64,000 bases of DNA from Sinorhizobium alkalisoli (GCF_008932245.1 NZ_CP034909.1:930001-994000); one strand, 5' to 3'. Shown: positions 16,299 to 26,442, counted from the stretch's first letter. Numbers and translations: made by a program. Notes: generated from the letters alone by a model not told the origin.

Positions 16299-19094
16299 TC
16301 ACGAAGGCACGGAAGGATCGCCCGCGGGAATGATTGGCGGTGCCTGCATCCCCCCATCACCTCGCCGCTCGATGACAAACTCGTCGGCTTGGGCAGCGGC
16401 CAGCGCGGCGCGACACTGGGCGATGTCCTCCACGATGAGACGTTTCCATCCCTCCGCCTTGTCGACGAGCGCGCTTTCGAGAGCGGCTTCGAACGCGGCC
16501 AGTGCCGACGGTCCACCGCCCGCCGCCTGGGCTTCTATATGGCCCTTGACTCGATGAAGCTCGGGCAGGCACCAGCGCTCGCCAGAAGAGGCGCAGCGGC
16601 CGAGCGCGGCATTTATTGCCGCCAGTGCCTCTTCCAGGCAGCCTGAGGCGGCAAGAGCCTTGGCCTCCGTCGTCTGGAAGATCGTCTGGAAGAGCGTGAA
16701 GCCTGCCCCGACGAGCACGCCCATGCTCGAGCGTATTTGTGTCAGGCACTCGCCCGGCTTTCCCGTTCTGAGCTGAAGTTCGGCCTCGAAGCAGTCCGCA
16801 TAGGTGTTCCAGACGTCGAGTGACAGCGCCTTCGTGTGCTCGCGCAGGAGCTCGATGTATTCTGCTGCAAGGTCGTTGCGGCCAGCAAGCAAAGCTATGG
16901 GGCATGCCGCCTCCGCCAGGACGTTGCTGAGCGAAAGGTGGTGGCGGATGTCCAGCGCGTGCCTGATGGTCTCGGCGATCTCGCGGAGGGCGGCGTCCTC
17001 TTCCCCCAGGACCCAAAGGCACCGCGCCAGAATGATCCTCGCGGTCACTCGCTGGTCGAACTGGAAACGGACGGAATGTCGCCCGTCGGGAACGGTCTCG
17101 TACTCGGCCAGCATCATCCGGAGCTCGTCCACCGCTTCCGCGTGTCGGCCGAGCCAGTGCAGTGTTGCTCCATGCATGCGGCGTCCGATGATGACGTCCG
17201 CCCGATCGGGTGAGGATGGCGCGACTGCCAGATAACGACCGACCAGCTCGAGGGCGGGTCTCGGCTCCCCTCGGTTTATCGCGTCTACCCACAACGCCCA
17301 CATGGCGCGCAGCTGGTAGTCGACATCGCCCAGCTTTTCCGCGATGTGCAAGGCCGTCGTCCATGCGCCTATGCCATGCTTCGACGCATCGGTGGATCGC
17401 ATCTGCGGCCATCCAAGCGCAGCATACAGCTTCATCCTGCTCCGCTCGTCGAGATCGGGTCGCGCATCGAGGTGGCCGAGTGCCTTGGTTACGGCGACCA
17501 GACATTCGTCGAGTAGGGAAAGGCGGAAGAGGAGGGGCAGAGCGGCCACGGTCAATCGTACCGCTCGGAGGATGTCGCCCGAATTGCCGAAGCTCCACTC
17601 GAGCGCAGCGCGAAGGCCAGGCACCTGCTGCGCGAAATCCTGCGACCACTCGTCCATCGAGACGGAATAAATCTCCCCTTCCGCCGCCTCGAGCAACGCG
17701 ATGAGGTGTTCGGAAAAACTGGACATGACAACGGAGAACTCTCCGGCGTCGGCCAATTTCTCCGAGGCGTAGAGGCGGGTGGTGTCGAGCAGGCGATAGA
17801 CCGGCTCACCGTAATGGGTGTCCGCGACCAGCAGCGATTTCGAGACGAGTGCCGCAAGAAGGTCATCGGCTTCGCCGCCGGAGATAACGGCGCGCGCGGC
17901 TCCTCCCGTGAAGCCGCCTGGCAGGACCGAAAGTTCTTTCAGGGCCTGCTGCTCCGGCGGCGGGAGACGCAGATAGCTCCAGTCGATCGTTGCACGAAGC
18001 GTCTGATGCCGGGGAAGCGCCGTCCTGCGGCCGCGCGACAGCACGCGGAAGCAATCGGAGAGGGAGCGTGACAGCGCGGCCACGCCAAGGGACTCAAGGC
18101 GGCCCGCGGCAAGCTCGATTGCCAGGGCGATGCCGTCGAGCCTCGAGCAGATTTCCGCGACGTAGGGCGCGTCGGCATCCGAAAGTTCGTACCCGCCGAG
18201 ACAGGCGTCGGCGCGATCCACGAACAGCTGGACCGCTGGGGAAACCAAGGCGGCCGCGGCGGTGGCGGCAGAAGGAGGAAGACCCAAGGGCTGCAGGCGG
18301 TAGACGCGTTCGCCGCGTGCGCGGAGAGGCTCGCGGCTCGTTGTGAGTACTCGCGGAGATATTGTCTGATCCAGCAGCGCTTCAGCGAATTCGGCCGCGT
18401 GCTCCACAACGTGCTCACAACTGTCGAGGACGACCACCACATTACGCGCATCGAGATGTGCGCTTATGTCCCTCACTATGTTGTCGGTGCGGATCAGGAT
18501 GCCCAGCTCCGACGCGACCACGGTGGGGACCAGAACTCCATTCCCGATTTCCGAGAGATCGATCCAGACAGCGTCAAGGTCTGCCGCACACCTCGACAAG
18601 ACGGCTTTCGCGAGGGTTGACTTACCAATGCCGCCCGGTCCGCAGATCGTGACCAGCCGCTCCTTGGCCAGTTGGCCCGCAATTCCGGCGATGCTTTCCT
18701 CTCGGCCGAAAATGCGCGCGGGAAAGCGTCCGGAGTGCGAATTCGCAAGCGGAGCGACACGTACGGACGCTGCCCGGTTGTCCCGTTCCAGAGGGGCGAT
18801 GAACGCGTATCCGCGTCCCGGAACGTTACTTATGAACCGCGGAGAGCCCTGGCTATCCCCAAGTGCCTTTCGGAGCGCCGATAGATGCACCCTGAGATTC
18901 GCCTCGTCGACGAACGTATTGGGCCAGACCTGCTTGACGATCTCGTCGTTGGTCTTCAATTCGCCGGGATGCGATGCGAGGAATGACAGGATGTCGAGCG
19001 CCCGGCTTCCCAGCGGCACCGCTGTTCCCTCCTTCAACAGGCTGCGCCTGGCGGGGATTAACCGAAATGGCCCGAAGCGTATTTCCTCTTCCAA
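16299..19094 (-). CDS. winged-helix/STAND (NB-ARC-like) ATPase/TPR transcriptional regulator
   Basis: 931 aa. Residues 1-100 are an OmpR-type winged helix (RFGPFRLIPARRSLL ... ANLRVHLSALRKALGD ... VPGRGYAFIAPL). A P-loop ATPase follows with Walker A GPGGIGKST at 152-160, Walker B VVLD at 221-224 and TTSREPL, typical of the NB-ARC/STAND group. The C-terminal half (from about 480) is alpha-helical and TPR-like. Such proteins switch on transcription after ligand binding to the C-terminal sensor. The genes downstream on the same strand (DJ-1, hydrolase, membrane protein, SDR, MBL) are the likely regulon. The ligand is unknown. Confidence 0.88.
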   Translation of the reverse strand: MEEEIRFGPFRLIPARRSLLKEGTAVPLGSRALDILSFLASHPGELKTNDEIVKQVWPNTFVDEANLRVHLSALRKALGDSQGSPRFISNVPGRGYAFIAPLERDNRAASVRVAPLANSHSGRFPARIFGREESIAGIAGQLAKERLVTICGPGGIGKSTLAKAVLSRCAADLDAVWIDLSEIGNGVLVPTVVASELGILIRTDNIVRDISAHLDARNVVVVLDSCEHVVEHAAEFAEALLDQTISPRVLTTSREPLRARGERVYRLQPLGLPPSAATAAAALVSPAVQLFVDRADACLGGYELSDADAPYVAEICSRLDGIALAIELAAGRLESLGVAALSRSLSDCFRVLSRGRRTALPRHQTLRATIDWSYLRLPPPEQQALKELSVLPGGFTGGAARAVISGGEADDLLAALVSKSLLVADTHYGEPVYRLLDTTRLYASEKLADAGEFSVVMSSFSEHLIALLEAAEGEIYSVSMDEWSQDFAQQVPGLRAALEWSFGNSGDILRAVRLTVAALPLLFRLSLLDECLVAVTKALGHLDARPDLDERSRMKLYAALGWPQMRSTDASKHGIGAWTTALHIAEKLGDVDYQLRAMWALWVDAINRGEPRPALELVGRYLAVAPSSPDRADVIIGRRMHGATLHWLGRHAEAVDELRMMLAEYETVPDGRHSVRFQFDQRVTARIILARCLWVLGEEDAALREIAETIRHALDIRHHLSLSNVLAEAACPIALLAGRNDLAAEYIELLREHTKALSLDVWNTYADCFEAELQLRTGKPGECLTQIRSSMGVLVGAGFTLFQTIFQTTEAKALAASGCLEEALAAINAALGRCASSGERWCLPELHRVKGHIEAQAAGGGPSALAAFEAALESALVDKAEGWKRLIVEDIAQCRAALAAAQADEFVIERRGDGGMQAPPIIPAGDPSVPS

Positions 19095-19437
19095 AGCGCC
19101 GCCCTCATGGAACTACCGAAGATTGAGCCGGCGACGCGCTAGTTGTCAATCAAACCGTAAAGACGCGGATCACGTCTCACCGCGACTTGCCTACAGGGCG
19201 ATTGCAGCTGTCTAGGACATTGATATTCCCCTAGAGCGGGAAGAGTGTTCGGGGGCGAGGCATGCGTATTGGGCTGGGCGTCTGCAGTGGTCATCCGACG
19301 GACTGTTCGACGAACGCTAAGGCAAGCGCGCAATTAGCTACGCATTAGGCGTTCGGCTAAACCTCACGATAATCGCTCACCGGATGCCTCGCAGACAGAT
19401 CGCAGAATTCAGACGAAATGGTGCTGACGATCTATGT
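19095..19437. other. intergenic region upstream of the STAND regulator
   Basis: About 343 bases with no supported gene. Its right half lies beyond the 3' end of the leftward TOPRIM remnant. It should contain the leftward promoter of the regulator gene near 19100-19200, but no clear hexamers were identified. Confidence 0.4.
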
Positions 19438-20187
19438 TCACGCCGCCGCTTCAGTTGTAAGTTGAGGCCATATGCGTGCGTCAATCGAACGAAAGGCAGC
19501 CGTCTTCTTAAATGCGGCGAAGAGTTCGTTGCGGAACTTCCTAATTGCAGCTTGGCTTCCTTCGTTTACCAGCCAAGCCTTTCTGACAAGGTCGTAGAAA
19601 GCACGATGCTCTTTAAAGTGAGCCTTGCTCAAAATCCGCTGAAGACCGTGAGTCGATCTACCCGCGGACTTTTCCTCAGCGATCTTCTCGGCAATACTGT
19701 CGAAGTCCTTCAATACGTCGCTTGCCGTGAGCTTCGAGTAACCGAAGGCCTGTACCTCGTGCCAGAAGGCGTTATGCGCCTCGCCCGTCATCAGTTCTCG
19801 CAGAAAAATGGAAAACATGCGATCGGGTGGCGACCCGCCCGGCAAGGCTATTATGTGGTGCTTTGGATCGGACATTTGGTCGCCGTCGAGTATGCATATC
19901 GACCGCATCGATGACTGATTCATCTTCAAATCGCGGAAGAGGCTGGTCAGAGCGTCTGAACCGATGTTCGCCTCAACGAAGTGCAGAAGGTTCTTCGCCG
20001 ACGCAAATCCGGTGTCCAACGTCTTGCTTATGTAGTCGAGGAGGTGTTGCAAGAAAAACCGAGCCTCGTCATCCTCCGTGTACACGGGGATGAAAATGTT
20101 TCGGTACAGGGACGAAGCCTGAAGACCGCTTAGATGCATTTCAATGTGCGAGGGACCAGGATCAGGCATGGTGCTCACACTGTCCAT
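19438..20187 (-). pseudogene. C-terminal fragment of an OLD-like ATP-dependent nuclease (TOPRIM region)
   Basis: 249 aa. The first 30 residues (PSHIEMHLSGLQASSLYRNI) resemble the end of an AAA ATPase core with its conserved histidine region. They are followed by a TOPRIM-like domain: IPVYTEDDEARFF (acidic Glu motif) and SICILDGDQ (DxD). The ATPase with Walker A that normally precedes this in OLD/AAA_15 proteins is absent, and upstream sequence has stops in this frame. No ribosome site precedes the ATG. It is thus probably a truncated remnant of a defence-type nuclease, though a stand-alone TOPRIM product cannot be excluded. Confidence 0.6.
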
Positions 20188-20808
20188 CTGATGATGCGGT
20201 GGTCTACGTGTTCCTGAGTTTCAACTTTCATATACCATCCCGCCGCGAATCTTCGCGCTAAACTAACGTAAGTCGCTCAGGAATATTCCACAACACCAGA
20301 GCTAAACGCTTATCAGTTCACCATAACAACTGTCGCGGCAACAATCGCATTTGTCACCCCCCGGTGTTGGACGCTGATGTTTGAGGCCGGACCCGGCTAG
20401 CCCACGGGAGCCTCGGCCTAATGGCGAGCCCGAGGAAACGAAGCTATCCGCCTCAGTGCGATCGCCGGCAGATAGCTGCGGATCAGTCCGACGGAGCGGG
20501 GGACAGGAAACTGACTGGAGTTAGATGGGAAGGGGAGGCCCGGCCTCGTTCTTCAGGTCCAGCGCGGCGTAAGCCACATCTGTCATGAATTCCCTTGGAA
20601 ATGCAGGGGCTTGCCGTACGGTTGCAGAGTTGGTCAATGGTATGCGATGTAGATGCCGCACCTGATCACGGGTATCTGAGGAATCGACCAATGGTATCTG
20701 AAGCCGGTTTCAGAAAAACTGAATGTTTTCAATTCGGCGCTTGTCAGAGGTATGTGACGAACCACATCTGAAGCCAAGGGCCAAGGAATTGCAGCAAGGA
20801 GGTGCCTC
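20188..20808. other. gene-poor region flanking the nuclease remnant
   Basis: About 620 bases with no supported gene, no tRNA and no transposase. It contains short similar stretches such as caatggtat at about 20635 and 20689. The composition shifts from AT-rich (20190-20350) to GC-rich (20360-20560). It probably marks a deletion or recombination scar where the N-terminal half of the nuclease was lost. Confidence 0.4.
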
Positions 20809-21153
20809 ATGAGCCACATGCTGAGATTTGATCCGGTTACGGCCGAAGCGGAGATCGGCGCTCCGGCGCCCGATCGGCTGATTTCAGGAACGCCTGAATT
20901 CCGCACCTGGAACATCGAGGAAGCGCCCGGGGGGCTTTATGCCGGCATCTGGGAATCGACGCCCGGAAAATGGCGGGTCATCTATGAAGAATGGGAGTAT
21001 TTCCACATCCTCTCCGGCTATTCGATCGTGACTGAGGAAGGCGGCGAGGCCGTTCATCTGCGGCCCGGCCACCGCATGGTCCTGCGGCCCGGCTTCAACG
21101 GAACATGGGAAGTCGTGGAAACGACCCGCAAGGACTACGTCGTCCGGCTTTAG
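20809..21153 (+). CDS. cupin-domain protein (Cupin_3/DUF861 type)
   Basis: 114 aa single cupin. Characteristic sequence: GIWESTPGKWRVIYEEWEYFHILSG followed by HLRPGHRMVLRPGFNGTWEVVETTRKDYVV. The ExWE...H pattern replaces the usual first cupin motif, as in the (S)-ureidoglycine aminohydrolase/EutQ-like group. Metabolic role unknown. AAGGAGG lies seven bases before the ATG. It stands alone and converges with the beta-helix lipoprotein gene. Confidence 0.85.
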   Translation: MSHMLRFDPVTAEAEIGAPAPDRLISGTPEFRTWNIEEAPGGLYAGIWESTPGKWRVIYEEWEYFHILSGYSIVTEEGGEAVHLRPGHRMVLRPGFNGTWEVVETTRKDYVVRL

Positions 21154-21187
21154 GCAGAGCCTACCAACGCTCGCGTTTTTGCCCAGC

Positions 21188-22396
21188 TCACCAGCCGCCG
21201 CTCCCGATATTGCCGCTGACCTCGTTGCTCGGATCATCGTTCCGGATCAGGCTTGCCGAGCCACCGTCCAGCCGGTTGTTGCGCACCACATTATTCTCGG
21301 CGAAATCGAGATTGCTAGCGCTGCTTCCGAAGGGATAGGCGGGATCCTTGAAGCAATAGCTGCTCGAGCCATTGCGCGAGTTCAGCCATACGGCCGGCCT
21401 TGCGAGGAACGATGAGCGGTAGCGGAACGTATTACCGACGATCTGGTTGAATTGCGGCTTCTGATGCCGGATCACGCCCCCTTCGCCGCAATTGCGATAG
21501 ACGAAGACGCCACCATTGTCTGTGTGCTCGAATGTGTTGTTGGTGATCCTGTTCCCGGCCGAACCGTCGATGGCGATCAGTTCTCGCTTCTCCGTGGTCA
21601 AGCCGAAGACGTTGTTGCTGATCGTGTTGTTGGCGGACTCGGCGTCCAGGTAGACGGCGACGGCCGTCGAACGGCCATTGACCTTGGAATTCACGAGCGC
21701 CGCATTGGTTACACCGGGTCCGACATAAAAGGGAATGCCGTCCGGCGCGTCGAAGGTCACGTTCTCCAGGCGCACATTCCTTGGCGCCGAGGCCTGGGCG
21801 AAGGCCGTGTGGTCACGGTTGCGGGACGACAGCTTCATCGTCTCACCATTGGCGTTCTCGCCAAGCCCGTAAAGCCGCACGAAGCCCTTGATCCGGCAGT
21901 TGCGAATGGTCACGGAGGACGGTGCGTCCCACGCGCCGGCCGCCGACTTCCTGGAGCGGACCGCAATGGCGGTCTTCTCCTTACGCGATTGGCCGGCACT
22001 CACGTCAAGCAGTCCGCCGCCGCAGTCGAGAACGGAACCGGAGGCAGCACTGCCTTCGAAGACGACCGGATGCGTGATGACGTCTGATGAGGACAGGCGA
22101 AGGCTGCAGGCAAGCGTGACGGCGTCGGTACCCGGCGTCTTGAGCTTAGCCTGCATGTCCGCATCGCAGGCCGGCTTCTCCACCACGTCTTCGACCGGTG
22201 GCGCTGTGGGAGGCGTAGGTCTGGACGGCTCCGTCGGCTGGGAGGGCGTGTTTGGCTGGGACTGGTCCGGCCGTTGCTGGACGGGATATCCGGGCGCGCC
22301 CCTGAGAGCCGTGTCGGCAACCGTGGCGAGGTCGCTCTGGCAGCCGCTGAGGGCGAGGCCGACGGCGATCAGGCTCGTGAACATCGTTGGCTGCAT
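21188..22396 (-). CDS. lipoprotein with right-handed parallel beta-helix
   Basis: 402 aa. A lipobox signal (SLIAVGLALSGC, then QSDL) anchors it in the envelope. A proline-rich spacer (residues about 40-70, rich in Q, P, S and T) follows, then a long region with repeated N-x-I-x-x-N rungs, such as ANNTISNNVFG, GNRITNNTFEH and ENNVVRNNRLDGG. This pattern is typical of parallel beta-helix proteins (pectate-lyase or surface-binding fold). The catalytic function cannot be told. Single gene, convergent with the cupin. Confidence 0.85.
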   Translation of the reverse strand: MQPTMFTSLIAVGLALSGCQSDLATVADTALRGAPGYPVQQRPDQSQPNTPSQPTEPSRPTPPTAPPVEDVVEKPACDADMQAKLKTPGTDAVTLACSLRLSSSDVITHPVVFEGSAASGSVLDCGGGLLDVSAGQSRKEKTAIAVRSRKSAAGAWDAPSSVTIRNCRIKGFVRLYGLGENANGETMKLSSRNRDHTAFAQASAPRNVRLENVTFDAPDGIPFYVGPGVTNAALVNSKVNGRSTAVAVYLDAESANNTISNNVFGLTTEKRELIAIDGSAGNRITNNTFEHTDNGGVFVYRNCGEGGVIRHQKPQFNQIVGNTFRYRSSFLARPAVWLNSRNGSSSYCFKDPAYPFGSSASNLDFAENNVVRNNRLDGGSASLIRNDDPSNEVSGNIGSGGW

Positions 22397-22480
22397 TGGC
22401 AGGGCTCTCCTCGCGATTCCATCAAGAAGGCATAGGACGCCATGCTTAACGGATTGTGAAGCGCTTCCGGGCCTATTGCA

Positions 22481-23719
22481 TTACCAGACGAGATCCAGCC
22501 GTTCCAAGCCGTGGAAGTGGAAGCTGTCCTTGACCGGCGGCTCATCTTTCAGCCGAATGCCCGGCAGCCGCCGAAAGAGGATCGGCAGCGCAATGTTGAG
22601 TTCCAGCCGGGCGAGCGGCGCACCGATGCAGAAGTGCAGGCCCGCGCCGAAGGAGACGTTGGCGCCTTCATCGCGGTCGGGCTTGAACGTGTCGGGTGCG
22701 GAGAATTTGCGCGGGTCGACGTTCGCAGCGCCGAGCATCAGCCCGATCCTGTCGCCCTTCTTCAGCGCAATGCCGTCCTCGAGCTCGATGTCGCAGAGCG
22801 CATAACGCTGAAAGATGTGCAGGGGGGCTGCGAAACGCAGGCACTCCTCGACGGTGCGCTGCGTCGTTTCCTCACTAACGAAAAGCTCGGTGGCGGAAAG
22901 GCCGGACTTGAGGATGGTGCGCACGGCGTTGCCGATCTGGTGCACCGTCGCCTCGTGGCCTGCATTCAGAAGCAGGACGGTCGTCGAGACCAATTCGGCC
23001 TCGGAGAGTCGCTCGCCGTCCTTCTCGGAGGTGATCATATGGGTGAGCAGATCGTCCGCCGGCGCTGCACGTTTCCCGGCGATGATGCCCTTGAGGTATT
23101 CGGCGAATTCCGCGGAAGCACGGTTGGCGTCAAGCTCCGTCTCGACGCTCGGATTGAACACATACATCTTTACCATCCGGTGCGACCAGTCGAGCAGCCG
23201 AGGGGCCGCCTCGAAGGGGATCCCGAGCATTCGTGCGATGATGGTGACTGGGATCGTTTCCGCATAGGTCTTCAGCAGTTCGACCTCGCCATCCTTTTCG
23301 AATGTGTCGATGACCGCATGCGAGAGCGCTTCGATCTCCGGTCTCAGCTGCTCGATCTGACGGGAAACGAAGGCGCGGTTGACCAGCGTTCGCAGTCGGG
23401 TATGCGCCGGCGGTTCCAATTCGAGCAGCGAATGCGCCTCCAGCGCATCGAAATCCTTGAGATGCGGCTTCGGCTCGGCAAGGCCGAGTTCCTCGCGCGT
23501 CGCGACATGAAGGATCTGGCGGCCGAAGCGGCGGTCGCGCAGCAGCGCGTTCACCTGCTCGTAGCCCGCAAAGCACCACTGCCGCGGCTCCTCCCAGAAA
23601 AAGGCGGGGCATTCCGCATGGAGCGCGGCATAGGCGGGAAGCGGATTGCGGTAGAAATCGGGATCGCGAACGTCGAGGCGAACGCGCCGGGCGGCGCCGT
23701 CTATGGAGATTGGTGTCAT
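22481..23719 (-). CDS. cytochrome P450
   Basis: 412 aa soluble bacterial P450. The heme-binding loop is FGAGLHFCIGAPLAR with the axial cysteine at residue 364. The ExxR motif is in VEECLRFAAP, and the I-helix region reads TTVLLLNAGHEATVHQIGN, where the usual acid-threonine pair appears as GHEAT. It would oxidise a small hydrophobic substrate with separate redox partners, none of which are nearby. Substrate unknown. The reading from ATG at 23719 (MTPISIDGAARRVRLDVRDP) fits the family. Confidence 0.93.
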   Translation of the reverse strand: MTPISIDGAARRVRLDVRDPDFYRNPLPAYAALHAECPAFFWEEPRQWCFAGYEQVNALLRDRRFGRQILHVATREELGLAEPKPHLKDFDALEAHSLLELEPPAHTRLRTLVNRAFVSRQIEQLRPEIEALSHAVIDTFEKDGEVELLKTYAETIPVTIIARMLGIPFEAAPRLLDWSHRMVKMYVFNPSVETELDANRASAEFAEYLKGIIAGKRAAPADDLLTHMITSEKDGERLSEAELVSTTVLLLNAGHEATVHQIGNAVRTILKSGLSATELFVSEETTQRTVEECLRFAAPLHIFQRYALCDIELEDGIALKKGDRIGLMLGAANVDPRKFSAPDTFKPDRDEGANVSFGAGLHFCIGAPLARLELNIALPILFRRLPGIRLKDEPPVKDSFHFHGLERLDLVW

Positions 23720-23887
23720 GATTTCGTCTCTTGATGCATGTCATAGATCTCTATTGCGCCGGACGACGTTGCCGCAAGAGCAATCGGCGAGCAGCGTTGG
23801 TAGAAGCGAGGCGGGCACAAAGTCGACTTTTTTGGGTGGCACTGACCAACTTATTTGCGCATGATGCGGCAGCAAGCAAGGAACGCC

Positions 23888-24742
23888 ATGGCGAGATCGC
23901 AAGGTACACTGTCCGCGGGGATCATGGCAGCGATCCGCAAGCGGCGGCCGACCGTCGTCAATCGCGACGCGGCGGTGAGCCGCGGCGACATCGTAATTGC
24001 ATCCTACAACATCCATAAATGCGTCGGCATCGACGGCCGCTTCGATCCGACGCGGACCGCCCAGGTCATCGCCGAACTTGGAGCGGATATCGTGGCCCTG
24101 CAGGAGGCCGATCAGAGATTCGGCGAACGCGCCGGCCTACTCGATCTCGATCACCTGCGTCGGGAAGCACATCTCGTTTCGGTGCCGATCTCTCCATTTT
24201 CTGAAAAAGGCCATGGCTGGCATGGCAATGTCCTTTTGCTCAGGGAAGGGGCCGTTTCCGCTGTGCGGCAGCTGAACCTCCCCGGCGTCGAGCCGCGCGG
24301 CGCGCTCGTCGTCGATCTTGACCTCCAGGTCGGACCGTTGAGGGTGATCGCCGCCCATCTCGGCCTGCTCCGCCACTCCCGTGCGCGACAGGCCGAAACG
24401 ATCATGCAGGTCGCCGCCGACGGCGGCGATCGGCCGACCCTCCTGATCGGCGATCTCAACGAGTGGCGGATGGGCAAGCGCTCGTCCTTACGATTCCTGC
24501 ACCCCCTCTTCGACCCCTCCCACGGGACCGTCGCAAGCTTTCCGTCGCGTTTCCCGCTCTTTCCGCTCGACCGGGTCCTCGGCAACCCCCACCAACTCGT
24601 GACCTCCGTGGCGGTGCACGACACGCCGCTTGCGCGGGTGGCCTCCGATCACCTGCCGGTCAAGGCATCCATCGACCTGAAGGCCGCCATCAAGGACGAG
24701 GACGGACGCCACGCGGGGCTCCTCGGCGTGGAGCCCGTGTAA
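23888..24742 (+). CDS. endonuclease/exonuclease/phosphatase family protein
   Basis: 284 aa. The EEP fold motifs are all present: ASYNIHKCVGIDGRFD, IVALQEAD, AAHLGLLRHSRARQAE, IGDLNEW and the C-terminal SDHLPVKA, which bind the metal and catalyse phosphodiester or phosphoester cleavage. There is no clear signal peptide. The upstream ATG at 23855 is possible, but AAGGAA precedes the one at 23888. The next gene is a phospholipase-D protein on the same strand; the pair is often found together in rhizobia, which suggests a lipid headgroup or membrane role. Confidence 0.88.
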   Translation: MARSQGTLSAGIMAAIRKRRPTVVNRDAAVSRGDIVIASYNIHKCVGIDGRFDPTRTAQVIAELGADIVALQEADQRFGERAGLLDLDHLRREAHLVSVPISPFSEKGHGWHGNVLLLREGAVSAVRQLNLPGVEPRGALVVDLDLQVGPLRVIAAHLGLLRHSRARQAETIMQVAADGGDRPTLLIGDLNEWRMGKRSSLRFLHPLFDPSHGTVASFPSRFPLFPLDRVLGNPHQLVTSVAVHDTPLARVASDHLPVKASIDLKAAIKDEDGRHAGLLGVEPV

Positions 24743-24874
24743 AGAATGCCACCACGTCTGTGCGCAGATCGGAGAGGGTTCAGGGGTAAACTCGCGGGAT
24801 GGAGTCCCATGGTGGCACTTGCATGTCTCCTTCGATCAAGGTCGATTAATGGAGACATGTGGTAGGCGGCAGGC

Positions 24875-26434
24875 ATGTTGTCGTGGATTGCGCTCTTCCT
24901 CACCGTCCTTTTCGCGCTGCTCGCGGCGGCGACAGTCTACGTGTACGGTGTGTTCGGCCGTCGCCCCCATGCGCTGCCTTCCTTTGCCCTGCCGATTGCC
25001 GGCGAGGAGACGGAAATCGACAGGGGCGTTGCCTCGCTCATGTCCGACGGCTTGCCTCAAAGCGCGATAGCCCTGGTGTCTGACAATATCGAAGCCTTTG
25101 TCGTACGGGCCCATTCGGCCCGCCGGGCCGGGCGCAGCCTCGACCTGCAATATTATTACTGGAAGGACGATCTGACCGGTCTCCTGCTGACGCGCGAGAT
25201 CATCGAGGCGGCGGATCGTGGTGTGCGCGTTCGCCTGCTGCTCGACGATATCAATGCCGGGATCCATGACCGCCTCTGCATCTCGCTCGACGCTCACCCG
25301 AATGTCGAGGTACGCCTCTTCAATCCGAGCCGCGCAAGGGTTGACCGCTTCCGTCGCGGCTTCGAAATGGCGGTTCGTGCATTCAGCGCGACGCGGCGGA
25401 TGCATAACAAGCTGTGGCTAGCGGATGGGCGCCTGGCGATTTCCGGCGGCCGAAACATCGGCGACGCCTATTTCGACGCGGCGGAACTCTCCAATTTCCG
25501 CGATCTGGATGTCTGGATGACGGGGGCAGTGGTCGACCAGGTGACGGAAATGTTCGACCAATACTGGAACAGCTCTTCCGTTCTGCCGATCGCAGCGCTG
25601 AGAACGCCGCGCAAAGCTTATCTGCCGGCGCTCCGCGAGACGCTCGAAGCGCTGGCGCGCACCGCTGGCGCCCGCTTCTACCTGGAAAAGGTCGACAATG
25701 CGGAGGCCGGTCCGGGTCTCTATTGCGGCAGTCGAACTCTCCACCGCTGCGAAGGCGTTCGCGTGGCCTTCGATCCGCCGGAAAAGGCGCTGATGCAGAA
25801 GCGGCAGAATTGGCTCCTGCGGGAGCTCTTTCCGCTGATAAAGGCGGCCGAGCGCGACCTGCGCATCATATCGCCCTACTTCATTCCGGGTGCTGAGGGT
25901 ACGCGCGAACTGACTGCGCTCGCGGCGAAGGGCGTGAAGGTGGCGGTCCTGACCAATTCGCTTGCGGCGACCGATGTAGCGGCCGTTCATGGCGGATACA
26001 TGAAATACCGCATTGGCGTGCTTCGCGGCGGCGCCGATATTTACGAACTCAAGGCGTCCGGCGATTTTCTCGACCATCACCGCATGTCGCTGTTCGGCGC
26101 GCGCAATGCGAGCCTCCACACCAAGGCGTTTCTCGTCGACGGCTTGACGGGCTATGTGGGCTCGATGAATTTCGACCCGCGATCCGCGTCCCTCAACACG
26201 GAGATGGGGGTCATCTTCTCGGACCGGGCGCTTGCCGCCGAACTAGAAACGATCTTCGACGAAGAGACATCGCCGGAGCGCAGCTACAGGCTGCTTCTGG
26301 AAGGCGGACGGCCCGTTTGGCGCGACCGCACGAATGGTGTGGCTCGGCTGCTCAGGCACGAGCCCGAGGCATCCCTGTTCCGCCGGCTCATCGCGGGCGC
26401 GATCCGTTATCTGCCGTTGGAATCACAGCTTTGA
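24875..26434 (+). CDS. phospholipase D family protein, probable cardiolipin synthase (ClsC-like)
   Basis: 519 aa. One N-terminal membrane segment (LSWIALFLTVLFALLAAATV) anchors it. Two HKD motifs follow: MHNKLWLADG (His177) and LHTKAFLVDG (His415), each with the downstream Gly-Gly/Ser-rich and Asn partner (GGRN; GSMNFDPRS). The YYYWKDD segment and overall length resemble ClsC, which joins phosphatidylglycerol and another phospholipid. A phosphodiesterase role is also possible. It starts 132 bases after the EEP gene; the two may share a transcript. Confidence 0.88.
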   Translation: MLSWIALFLTVLFALLAAATVYVYGVFGRRPHALPSFALPIAGEETEIDRGVASLMSDGLPQSAIALVSDNIEAFVVRAHSARRAGRSLDLQYYYWKDDLTGLLLTREIIEAADRGVRVRLLLDDINAGIHDRLCISLDAHPNVEVRLFNPSRARVDRFRRGFEMAVRAFSATRRMHNKLWLADGRLAISGGRNIGDAYFDAAELSNFRDLDVWMTGAVVDQVTEMFDQYWNSSSVLPIAALRTPRKAYLPALRETLEALARTAGARFYLEKVDNAEAGPGLYCGSRTLHRCEGVRVAFDPPEKALMQKRQNWLLRELFPLIKAAERDLRIISPYFIPGAEGTRELTALAAKGVKVAVLTNSLAATDVAAVHGGYMKYRIGVLRGGADIYELKASGDFLDHHRMSLFGARNASLHTKAFLVDGLTGYVGSMNFDPRSASLNTEMGVIFSDRALAAELETIFDEETSPERSYRLLLEGGRPVWRDRTNGVARLLRHEPEASLFRRLIAGAIRYLPLESQL

Positions 26435-26442
26435 GGTGCGCC

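Noticed and set aside
20360..20560. GC-rich stretch suspected of being a group II intron or insertion-sequence end
   Set aside because: No reverse transcriptase, transposase, terminal inverted repeats or target duplication could be seen.
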